NCBI GenBank assembly: GCA_963787285.1
Contig: CAWBCM010000003.1
Span: forward strand, 124,001 to 188,000
DNA: 64,000 bases
Source of the DNA: JAHEJN01 sp963787285
Lineage (GTDB): Bacteria; Actinomycetota; Acidimicrobiia; Acidimicrobiales; JAHEJN01
Reading direction: 5' to 3'
Of the stretch, positions 54,461 to 61,957 are shown one piece after another. Positions within the stretch are counted from its first letter, which is position 1; every line of letters begins with the position of its first letter. The position numbers and the translations under genes were made by a program. The notes beneath the pieces were generated by a model that saw nothing but the letters and a program-made list of their open reading frames with translations, ran no database searches and had not been told where the DNA came from.

Positions 54461-55762
54461 TCAGCCGAGGAACTGGCGCGGGTTCACCGGCGCGCCGTTC
54501 ACGCGCGTCTCGAAGTGCAGGTGCGGCCCCGTCGAGTTCCCCGTCGACCCCATGGCACCGATGCCTTCGCCGCGCCCGACCTGTTGCTGTTCGGACACCC
54601 ACAGCGAGCTCTGGTGGCCATAGAGCGTCATGACGCCCCCACCGTGGTCGATGATGGTGGTGTTCCCGTACCCGCCGAGCCAACCGGCGAAGAACACCAC
54701 CCCGTTCTCGGCGGCGACGATGGTCGTACCCTCGGGCCCCGCGATGTCGATGCCCTGGTGCATGCGGCCCCAGCGCTCGCCGTACTCCGAGCTCACCACG
54801 CCGGCGGCCGGCCACGACAGGGAGCTCGGTGGGGGCAGCTCGGCCAGGGTTGCGCAGTCGATGAGCGCACCGTCGTCGCGGACCGGCGTGAGCCCGGCGG
54901 CGCACTCGTCGCGCCAGCGAGCCCGCGCCTCGGCTTCGGCCCGAAAGCGTGCCTCTCTCGTGGCGATGATGCGGTCGAGCTCGGCCTGGGCGGCCGCGAG
55001 CGCATCGACCTCGGCCTGGAACGCGTCGATCCTCGCCTGGAGCTCGGCCCTGAGGGCCTCCTGTTCGGCCCGCCGCGCGTCGAGCTCGGCCCTGGCCGCA
55101 CGCGTGACCGAGCGCCGTTCGTCGGCCTTGGCCTCGAGGTACTCCTGCTCGGCCAGCCGATCGTCGAGCAGAGCCCGGCTCGTCCGCAGGCCGTCGAGTA
55201 GAGCGGCATCGTCATCGGCGATGACCGCGAGGATGGCCATCTTGCGCTGGAGCTCGGTCATCGAGCCCGACTGGAGATAGGGAATGAAGCGCGGCGTTCG
55301 GACGGGCGAGATGTAGGCCGCCACGGCGCGTTCGGTGGCCACGTCCTCCCAGGCCTCGAGTTCCTGTTGGGTCTCGGCGATCTCGCGGCGGACCCCGGCG
55401 GCGTCACGGATGGCCTGGGCCTGGGCGTCGAACTCGATGTCATAGAGGCGCTGGGCGGCGGCGATCTCGCCATCGAGGGCCGCGATTCCAGCCTCGAGGT
55501 CGGTTGCGGTACGGGCCAGTGCGTCGAGCTGCAGTGAGGCTTCGTTGAGCCGCTGTTCGGTGGCCTGCGCGTTCTGGCGGTTCTCGTTGAGGAGGGCGTC
55601 GTGCTCGAGACGATCCTCGAGGTACTCGGCGTCGAGTTCGGCGCCGTCCTGGGCGGGCGCCATCGTCGCGGTTCCGACCGAGAAGGCCAGCGCGCACGCG
55701 ACCGCCGAGATGACGGCGGGGAAGTGGCGGCGGTGAGCAAGCGTCGGAACGCAAAGTGGCAT
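54461..55762 (-). CDS. Secreted M23 peptidase with coiled coil (EnvC-like)
   Basis: A 433-residue protein. The N-terminal signal is MPLCVPTLAHRRHFPAVISA and the following hydrophobic stretch, with a likely cleavage site before QDGAEL. A coiled coil covers residues 40-300. The C-terminal LytM/M23 domain has HQGIDIAGPEGTTIVAAENG and STGPHLHFETRVNG, which carry the zinc ligands. It probably cleaves or regulates cleavage of peptidoglycan during division, as EnvC- and NlpD-like proteins do. A TATGAT -10 box lies 26 bases upstream of ATG 55762. Confidence 0.88.
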   Translation of the reverse strand: MPLCVPTLAHRRHFPAVISAVACALAFSVGTATMAPAQDGAELDAEYLEDRLEHDALLNENRQNAQATEQRLNEASLQLDALARTATDLEAGIAALDGEIAAAQRLYDIEFDAQAQAIRDAAGVRREIAETQQELEAWEDVATERAVAAYISPVRTPRFIPYLQSGSMTELQRKMAILAVIADDDAALLDGLRTSRALLDDRLAEQEYLEAKADERRSVTRAARAELDARRAEQEALRAELQARIDAFQAEVDALAAAQAELDRIIATREARFRAEAEARARWRDECAAGLTPVRDDGALIDCATLAELPPPSSLSWPAAGVVSSEYGERWGRMHQGIDIAGPEGTTIVAAENGVVFFAGWLGGYGNTTIIDHGGGVMTLYGHQSSLWVSEQQQVGRGEGIGAMGSTGNSTGPHLHFETRVNGAPVNPRQFLG

Positions 55763-55788
55763 GAGCGCAATGCCCGCTTGCGCCGCCG

Positions 55789-55794
55789 ATCATA
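55789..55794 (-). promoter_or_regulatory. Putative -10 box TATGAT for the M23 peptidase gene
   Basis: TATGAT on the minus strand, preceded by TGG, resembles an extended -10. The start codon is 26 bases downstream, so this transcript has a leader. Confidence 0.45.
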
Positions 55795-55830
55795 CCACGG
55801 CACTGAGCCGGACGGCCCACCGCCGGCGGG

Positions 55831-55920
55831 TCAGCCGGCGACGATCAGCTGCACCGCGAACGCCACGAGGATGACCAGACCACAGACCAACGCAGTGATG
55901 ATCAGGCCCCGGGTGCTCAC
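55831..55920 (-). CDS. Possible small single-span membrane protein, 29 codons
   Basis: The frame reads MSTRGLIITALVCGLVILVA then FAVQLIVAG, an almost ideal transmembrane helix with a basic N-terminus. The start would be GTG 55920; GTG 55926 is in the same frame. No homologue is recognised and no ribosome-binding site is clear. It fills most of the gap between the M23 gene and the GGDEF gene. It may also be a remnant. Confidence 0.4.
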   Translation of the reverse strand: MSTRGLIITALVCGLVILVAFAVQLIVAG

Positions 55921-55981
55921 GGACACCGAGGGTATCAGCGGCCTCCGCAGCGCCCTGTTCGCCAGGGGCGTGGTTTGTCCC

Positions 55982-55987
55982 TACGAT
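55982..55987 (+). promoter_or_regulatory. Putative -10 box TACGAT before a leaderless upstream ORF
   Basis: TACGAT ends 6 bases before ATG 55994, the start of a 15-codon ORF that overlaps the GGDEF gene. Confidence 0.45.
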
Positions 55988-55993
55988 GGGCCG

Positions 55994-56041
55994 ATGCGAC
56001 ACCCGTCTCTGGGCGGACAAGGGGGTCGTGGTAGCCAATGA
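55994..56041 (+). CDS. Putative leaderless upstream ORF, 15 codons
   Basis: MRHPSLGGQGGRGSQ ends in TGA at 56039-56041, overlapping ATG 56038 (ATGA). A -10 box lies 6 bases before its ATG. It shares this layout with the short ORFs at 26697 and 31770. Confidence 0.4.
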   Translation: MRHPSLGGQGGRGSQ

Positions 56042-57678
56042 CCACGCCGTCGGCCGAACCCGGCACAACCGTGCCTTCACGACCAACCGACGACGCGTCG
56101 CGTCCGCGTTCGGGCACCGACCGCAGTGCGGAGGCGGTCGGTTCGACCACGGCGCTCGCCCAGGTCATCGCAGCGCTGTCGCCGGTCGCGGCACGCCGGG
56201 CGTCGTTGCGCTTCGCCGTGGTCGACCTCTGTCTGCGGCCGGCCGACATCGACACCGGAACACGGGTCGACGCACTCGCCGCCGCCGTACTGGCCGAGCT
56301 CGGATCGGCACTGGCGACCCGACCGACCACCGGCGTGTCGGCCGCGGCCCAGGCGGCCGCCATCCTCGACGCGATCCCGGGCCTCGAGGCGGTGGCGCAC
56401 GGACTCCGCCATCAACACGAACGATGGGACGGTTCCGGAGGGCCCTCGCACCTGGAGGCCGGAGAGATTCCCGTGATCGCCCGCCTGGTCGCCGTGGGCT
56501 CGGTCGTCGCCGATCTGATCACGTCGGTCGACGACGTACCCGATGTCCGGACCGCGACCGATCGCGTCCAGGACCTCACCGGCACCCACCTCGACCCGGC
56601 ACTGTGTCGTGCCTTCGTCGAGGCCGTCGACCCGGAGGCCTTCGCCCGAGTGCAGACCCTCGACGAGCAACTCGACCAGCTGGCATCACTCCGACCCGCC
56701 GGCCGGCGACCATTCGACGCGCTGTCCAGCATCAGCGCGGCCATCGGCGCGGTCGACGATCTCGCCGATGTCGTCGCCCTGATCGCCGACGAGGCACGAC
56801 GGGAGGTGGGAGCCGCATCGGTGAGCGTCGGCCGGTACAACCCGCAACGTCGTGAAGTCGAAGTACTGGTGAACGTCGGCACGCTCGAACCCGGCCAGGT
56901 CCGGTTCCCCAACGAGGAGATCCACCCCTTCGACGTCCCCCGCAGTGCTCACCTGAGAGCTACCGCTCTGGCGTCGCCCGAAGGACAGCCGGCAGGAGTC
57001 ATCGCCGCACCGGTCCACGGTGGCCGGAAGCTGTGGGGCTTCGTGCTCGCCCGCACGGGCGGGGCCCGCGGCCCCTTCGACGGCGGCGATCTCCAGATCC
57101 TCGACCAGGTGGCCACCGAACTGGCCCAGTCGGTCGACAAGGTCGAACGACTGGCCGAGGTGATCGACATGGCCCTGCGCGATCCCCTGACGGGTCTGGC
57201 GAATCGCCGTGTGCTCGACCAGCGCCTCGGCGCATTGTTCGACCGACCCTTGGAGGCCAGAACCGAGTGCGCCCTGATCATGGCCGATCTCGACGGCCTC
57301 AAGGTGATCAACGACACCCAGGGCCACTCGATCGGAGACAAGGTGCTCATCGACGTCGCCGCCCAGCTCCGAGCGGCGGTCGCGGCCTACCCCACCAGCG
57401 AGGTGTGCCGGATCGGCGGCGACGAGTTCTGCATCGTCATCGAACGCGGCGGCCGTCGCGAGGCCGATCAGATCGCCCAGCGCATCGACGAGCTGGTGGC
57501 CCGGCTCGATGATCCGCCGGTGAGCGTGTCCTGCGGCGTCGCGGTGGCCTCGAGCACGACCGGCACACCCAGCGACCTGCTCCGCGCCGCGGATGAAGCC
57601 CAGTACGCCGTGAAGCGGGCCCGGCAGGGCTCGTCGTTGGCGGGACGGGGCACCGGCCGCCGCGAACGTCGCGACTGA
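56038..57678 (+). CDS. GAF-GGDEF diguanylate cyclase with degenerate HD-GYP-like N-terminus
   Basis: A 546-residue cytosolic protein. Residues 40-200 resemble an HD-GYP domain, keeping HERWDGSGGP in place of the HxRxDGxGYP motif, but the metal-binding HD pair is not clear. Residues 225-370 look like a GAF sensor domain. Residues 375-540 are a GGDEF domain with DPLTGLANRRVLDQRL and the active site RIGGDEFCIV. It should make cyclic di-GMP, and it lacks a visible RxxD inhibitory site just before the GGDEF motif (the preceding residues are SEVCRI). No membrane helix is present. Translation may depend on the overlapping upstream ORF. Confidence 0.85.
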   Translation: MTTPSAEPGTTVPSRPTDDASRPRSGTDRSAEAVGSTTALAQVIAALSPVAARRASLRFAVVDLCLRPADIDTGTRVDALAAAVLAELGSALATRPTTGVSAAAQAAAILDAIPGLEAVAHGLRHQHERWDGSGGPSHLEAGEIPVIARLVAVGSVVADLITSVDDVPDVRTATDRVQDLTGTHLDPALCRAFVEAVDPEAFARVQTLDEQLDQLASLRPAGRRPFDALSSISAAIGAVDDLADVVALIADEARREVGAASVSVGRYNPQRREVEVLVNVGTLEPGQVRFPNEEIHPFDVPRSAHLRATALASPEGQPAGVIAAPVHGGRKLWGFVLARTGGARGPFDGGDLQILDQVATELAQSVDKVERLAEVIDMALRDPLTGLANRRVLDQRLGALFDRPLEARTECALIMADLDGLKVINDTQGHSIGDKVLIDVAAQLRAAVAAYPTSEVCRIGGDEFCIVIERGGRREADQIAQRIDELVARLDDPPVSVSCGVAVASSTTGTPSDLLRAADEAQYAVKRARQGSSLAGRGTGRRERRD

Positions 57679-57687
57679 GTCACGCCG

Positions 57688-58437
57688 ATGAACGATGCCT
57701 TCGGTCGACCGCAGACCGCTCTCGTCGTCGGCGGTGGCTCCGATCTGGCGCTCGCGACGCTCGACCGGCTCGACGACACGCTGACCCGGGTCGTGCTGGC
57801 CGCAAGGAGCCCCGACGAGCTCGCCTTGCTCGTCGCCGATCGTTTCACCGGCGAGGTCCGAACCGTCGGGTTCGACGCGGCCGACCCCGTCGGACATGAA
57901 ACCATGGTCGACGAGGCCGCCGAATGGCTCGGCGACATCGATCTGGCAATCATCGCCCACGGCGACCTCGGTCGGCCGTTCGGCCTCGAGACGACCCCCG
58001 AGGAGGTGGCAAGGTTGATCACCGTGAACCATGCCGGCGCAGCCTCGGTGTCCCAGGCCGTGGCCCGCCGCCTCGCCGAGCAGGGGCACGGCACTCTGGT
58101 CGTGTTCTCGTCGGTGGCCGCCGTGCGCCCTCGTCTCGCCAACCTGGCCTACGCATCGGCGAAGGCCGGCCTCGATGCGTTCGCGCTGGGGCTCGACCAC
58201 GCGCTCGCCGACTCCGGAGCCCGGGTCATGGTGGTCCGTCCCGGATTCGTCCACACGAAGATGACCGCAGGCCTCGCGCCCCAGCCACTGGCCACCGACG
58301 CAGCCACCGTCGCCGACGCGGTCGTCGACGGGTTGGCGAAGGCCAAGTCGGTGGTCTGGGCGCCGGCTCCGCTCGCGGTGGCCCCTGCGCTGCGATTGCT
58401 GCCCAAGGCCCTGTGGCGTCGCCTGTCCGAACGATGA
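57688..58437 (+). CDS. dprE2: Decaprenylphosphoryl-2-keto-ribose reductase (DprE2-like SDR)
   Basis: A 249-residue short-chain dehydrogenase. TALVVGGGSDLALATLDRL is the nucleotide-binding motif, IIAHGDLG and VVFSSVAAVRPR the substrate region, and YASAKAGLDAFALGL the YxxxK pair. VVRPGFVHTKMTAGL matches the DprE2 signature. With DprE1 it epimerises decaprenyl-phosphoryl-ribose to the arabinose form. It overlaps the UbiA-type gene by four bases (ATGA). Assignment rests on both sequence and gene order. Confidence 0.88.
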   Translation: MNDAFGRPQTALVVGGGSDLALATLDRLDDTLTRVVLAARSPDELALLVADRFTGEVRTVGFDAADPVGHETMVDEAAEWLGDIDLAIIAHGDLGRPFGLETTPEEVARLITVNHAGAASVSQAVARRLAEQGHGTLVVFSSVAAVRPRLANLAYASAKAGLDAFALGLDHALADSGARVMVVRPGFVHTKMTAGLAPQPLATDAATVADAVVDGLAKAKSVVWAPAPLAVAPALRLLPKALWRRLSER

Positions 58438-59282
58438 TCCGACCCCTGTGGCGGGCCTTGCGTCCTCACCAGTGGGTGAAGAACCTGCTGGTGTTCGCCG
58501 CAACTGCGGGCGCAGGGCTCACCGACGAGTGGTCGGCCCTGTGGCGAGCCGGCGTGGCGTTCGTGTCGTTCTGTGCGGCTTCGTCGGCGGGATACCTGGT
58601 GAACGACGCCATCGACCGGGACAGCGACCGCCTCCACCCTGCCAAGTCACGCCGGCCGATCGCCTCGGGCGAGCTCGACGCCCGCCACGGTCGCCTGGTC
58701 GCGGTGGCACTGGTGGCCGTGGCGTTGCTGTCGGCGACGGCGGTGCGACTCGAGCTCGGCGTCGTCGTCGCCGCCTACCTCGTGGTCACCTTCGCCTACT
58801 CGTCGGCGTTGAAGCGGGTGCCGTGGCTCGAGCTTGCGCTCCTCGCATCGGGCTTCGTGCTCCGGGCGGTGGCCGGTGCCGTGGCGATCGACGTCCGGTC
58901 CTCGACGTGGTTCCTCACGGTCGTGTCGGCGACCGGCGTCTTCGTGGTGACCAGGAAACGCTGGTGTGAGAAGCACGCCCACACCGAGAGCGGCCGGTCG
59001 GTGCTGGCGTACTACTCGGCCGGCCCGCTCGAGGCGCTCGTGGGCGTCTCGGGCGTCGTGGCCATCGCCGGCCACGGGGGATGGGCCGTGGAGGTCGCCG
59101 GTGGGGTGGCCGCTCGAGTCGTCGCCACGTCGGCGTTCGCCGCGGCCGTCGGCCGCTACTGGTGGCTGACTCGTCGCGACGATGCCGGCGGCGACCCGGT
59201 GGCGGTGCTGCTCGCCGATCACCGGCTCCAGGCCGCCGCCGTGGTGTGGGCGGCCGCGTTCGTGTGGACGGCCGCCGCGTGA
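58434..59282 (+). CDS. UbiA-type decaprenyl-phosphate phosphoribosyltransferase
   Basis: A 282-residue membrane protein with about eight or nine helices. RALRPHQWVKNLLVFAAT and GYLVNDAIDRDSDRLHPAKS carry the NDxxDxxxD motif, and YSSALKRVPWLELALLASGF the second conserved block. The sequence between the dprE2 and dprE1 genes identifies it as 5-phosphoribosyl-diphosphate:decaprenyl-phosphate phosphoribosyltransferase, which makes the DprE1 precursor. ATG 58434 overlaps the dprE2 stop, and its own stop overlaps the dprE1 start. Confidence 0.85.
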   Translation: MIRPLWRALRPHQWVKNLLVFAATAGAGLTDEWSALWRAGVAFVSFCAASSAGYLVNDAIDRDSDRLHPAKSRRPIASGELDARHGRLVAVALVAVALLSATAVRLELGVVVAAYLVVTFAYSSALKRVPWLELALLASGFVLRAVAGAVAIDVRSSTWFLTVVSATGVFVVTRKRWCEKHAHTESGRSVLAYYSAGPLEALVGVSGVVAIAGHGGWAVEVAGGVAARVVATSAFAAAVGRYWWLTRRDDAGGDPVAVLLADHRLQAAAVVWAAAFVWTAAA

Positions 59283-60601
59283 CCCGTCGGCTGCTCTCCG
59301 GCTGGGGCGGGACGACGCCGGTCGTGTCCGACGTGGTCGAGCCGTCCACGGCGGCCGCCGTCGGTGCCGTTCTGACCGAGCCCGGGCGCGGGGTGATCGG
59401 GAGGGGACTCGGTCGTTCCTACGGCGACGCGGCGCAACGGGCGGGCGGAGTCGTGCTCTCGGCGCTGGGGTTGCGCTCCCCCGTCACCATCGACGCCGGC
59501 AACGCATCGATGACCGCCGGCGCCGGATGGTCGCTCCGCGAGCTGATCGACCAGCTCGTCCCACAGGGCTGGTTCTTCCCTGTCGTGCCGGGCACGGCCG
59601 ACGTGACCCTCGGAGGCGCCATCGCCGCCGACGTCCACGGCAAGAACCACCATCGTTCCGGCTCGCTGGGATCGCACGTCCTTTCGCTCGACCTGACCAC
59701 CAGCGACGGCGTTCGGCATCAGCTGCGCCCCGATGGTCGGTCGGCCGGGGCGTTCTGGGCAACGGTCGGCGGCATGGGGCTCACCGGCGTGATCACCGCG
59801 GCGACCGTCGCGCTCCGGCCGGTCTCGGGCGACCGGCTCGTCGTGACCAGCCGTCGCTTCCGCGACCTCGATGAGGTCATGGCCGACCTGGTGGCGGCCG
59901 ACGCCTCCCACGAGTACACGGTTGCGTGGCTCGACCTCGCCGGACGGCGGCGCCGAGGACGCGGCATCGTCGATGCCGCCGATCATCTCGACGGGGCCGC
60001 CCCCACGCACGCGGCCCGTTCGACCCGTCCGAGCGCGCCGTCGCTTCCCGTGAACGTCGTGCAACCCGCGGTCACCAGGATGTTCAACGAAGTCTGGTGG
60101 CGCCGGGCCCCGGCCCGGGCGCGCACCACCACCAGCAGCTTCAGCCGGTTCTTCCATCCGCTCGATGCCGTGACGTCGTGGGGCCGGTTGTACGGGCCGA
60201 CCGGATTCACCCAATGGCAGATGGCGGTTCCCGTCGGTGCCGAGGGGGCGATTCGCACGTGCGCCGAACGCCTGGCCGAGGGCGATGTGCCGCCCTCGCT
60301 CGCGGTGCTCAAACGGTTCGGTGCAGCCGACCCCGCGCCGCTCTCGTTCCCACAACCGGGCTGGACACTGGCCGTCGATCTCCCTGCGACCGACACGAGC
60401 ACCGCAGCGCTGCTCGACGCCCTCGACGAGGTGGTCGTGGCCGCGGGGGGTCGGGTCTACCTGGCCAAGGACGCCCGCCTGCGGCCGGGCCTCATCGCGG
60501 CCATGTACCCCCGCCTCGACGAGTGGCGGGCCGAACGCGACCGTCTCGACCCGGCTCGGCGAATGGCCAGTGACCTGTCGCTACGGCTGGGGCTCGTGTG
60601 A
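59279..60601 (+). CDS. dprE1: Decaprenylphosphoryl-ribose 2'-oxidase (DprE1)
   Basis: A 440-residue FAD-dependent oxidase. GRGLGRSYGDAAQ and TADVTLGGAIAADVHGKNHH bind FAD, and ATVGGMGLTGVIT, GPTGFTQWQMAVP and YLAKDARLRPG are typical of DprE1. The residue equivalent to Cys387 of the M. tuberculosis enzyme is alanine (GWTLAVDLP). It oxidises the ribose C2' of decaprenyl-phosphoryl-ribose, and DprE2 completes the epimerisation. The start is GTG 59279, overlapping the previous stop. Its last 21 bases overlap the convergent PqqD gene. Confidence 0.92.
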   Translation: MTRRLLSGWGGTTPVVSDVVEPSTAAAVGAVLTEPGRGVIGRGLGRSYGDAAQRAGGVVLSALGLRSPVTIDAGNASMTAGAGWSLRELIDQLVPQGWFFPVVPGTADVTLGGAIAADVHGKNHHRSGSLGSHVLSLDLTTSDGVRHQLRPDGRSAGAFWATVGGMGLTGVITAATVALRPVSGDRLVVTSRRFRDLDEVMADLVAADASHEYTVAWLDLAGRRRRGRGIVDAADHLDGAAPTHAARSTRPSAPSLPVNVVQPAVTRMFNEVWWRRAPARARTTTSSFSRFFHPLDAVTSWGRLYGPTGFTQWQMAVPVGAEGAIRTCAERLAEGDVPPSLAVLKRFGAADPAPLSFPQPGWTLAVDLPATDTSTAALLDALDEVVVAAGGRVYLAKDARLRPGLIAAMYPRLDEWRAERDRLDPARRMASDLSLRLGLV

Positions 60602-60877
60602 GCCGCCGACCACCATCTGCACCGCACCTATGGCCGTGAGCTCGTCGAGCAGCGCCTGCACATCGTGGCCCACCCGATCGACGGGTGCATCGAAGGCGTC
60701 GGCCAGCTCGGCCGCCAGCGCCGCAACGCTGGTGGGCCGGTCGAGCAGCGACCACACCACGTCACCGGGAGTGCCGACGACGTGGCTGGCGTCAGTACCG
60801 GGCGGACACACCAGCACCCCACGCAGCGAGTAGCGCCAGAGGCTCTCGGGGTGGCGACAGTAGAGGGCCGAAGTCAT
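60581..60877 (-). CDS. PqqD family protein
   Basis: A 98-residue protein. MTSALYCRHPESLWRYSLRG is followed by the PqqD-like core VGTPGDVVWSLLDRPTSVAA and a helical segment ending VQALLDELTAIGAVQ. PqqD domains bind peptides and present them to modifying enzymes. Here it is the last gene of an operon with a PqqD-HprK-like kinase and a nucleotidyltransferase. ATG 60877 overlaps the corrected stop of the nucleotidyltransferase (60874-60876). In the raw sequence both genes look fused, which I believe is caused by a frameshift. It overlaps dprE1 at its end. Confidence 0.78.
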   Translation of the reverse strand: MTSALYCRHPESLWRYSLRGVLVCPPGTDASHVVGTPGDVVWSLLDRPTSVAALAAELADAFDAPVDRVGHDVQALLDELTAIGAVQMVVGGSHEPQP

Positions 60878-61957
60878 CGCCGGCGCAACCTTCGGATGGC
60901 CCGCTGAGCGTGCCGGGTCTGCGTCCAGCCCCGAGCAGCCAGATACTCGCGCTCGGGGCGCCACGATGGCCCGCAGATATCGCAGCTTCGGGCGGATGCC
61001 GGGGATCACCGCCAACGAGGCGGCGGGCCGGGTGTAGCTGCGGGCCGGGGTGAGATACGACCTCATGAGCAGCTGATCGAAGCGGCCGGGTTGCAGCGAC
61101 GCCGCCCACCTCGACAACTCCGTCGATTCGAGCTCGAGCCGAGTCCAGGTCTCGCCGAGGGCCCGCTGCACGACACTGAGGCAGCGCCATTCCCGGGCGA
61201 GCGCCTCGATCCGGCACGGATCGGGGTCGTGGGTCCGCACCACCTCGGCCACGTCGCGCAGCGAGAGCAGTCGAATGGGGAAGTCGCCGACCGCGGCGTT
61301 CACGCACACCTGGAGGAACAGCGGCACCGGTGCCAACGTCGGCACCGGGCGTGAGCCGATGGTGACCGACTCACCACCGACGAAGAGCTCGTCGAGAGCG
61401 ATCGACAACCCGATCGGACCGGTGACGAAGGTGCGATGCAGATCGACCTCGACGTTGTCGACCTTCACCAGTGTCTCCTTGCCGAACTCCTCGTCGAACC
61501 CGGCGCGCAGCTCGGGCAGCACCCGCCGTCCTGCGACGTCGCGGACGACCAGCTCGGCGGCCCGGTCGAACTCGTGACCGGGCACGAGGATGTCGAGATC
61601 GGCGAACATCCGCTGGGCCGGGTCGTGGTACACGGAGTGTGCGAGCGCCGAGCCCTTGAACAACCGGTAGTCGATACCCGCCTCCTCGAGCCGCCCGACG
61701 AGCTCGAGCAGCAGTCGTTCGGCTCGCAGGACGTGAGAGCTCCACGATTCGTGGGCTTCGGCGATGGCCGCGAAGGAGACCTCGCTGACTCGCAGCGCGC
61801 CGTCGGACACCGCCGAGACCACCAGGCCGAGCAGCCGATGGCGGTTGGCTTCGCGTAGCAGCTCCCTGACCTCGGTGTCGTCGAGGTCGAGGTCGAGGAC
61901 CGCATGCGCGTCGGGCAGGCCATGGGCGGCCACCCCCGCGAGCACCGACTCGGTCAC
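60874..61957 (-). CDS. Nucleotidyltransferase family protein (NTP_transf_5-like); one apparent frameshift
   Basis: About 360 residues after correction. The catalytic region is YRLFKGSALAHSVYHD followed by FADLDILVPGHEF, with the DxD pair of pol-beta-like nucleotidyltransferases of the uncharacterised family 5. The rest is helical (VCVNAAVGDFPIRLLSLRD). Near 60955, in GGGG on the plus strand, one extra base changes the frame. The corrected tail reads EREYLAARGWTQTRHAQRAI and ends at a TGA overlapping the PqqD start. The start is GTG 61957, overlapping the kinase stop. Such proteins occur with PqqD and HprK-like genes in HPr-rel-A type clusters; the substrate is unknown. Confidence 0.78.
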
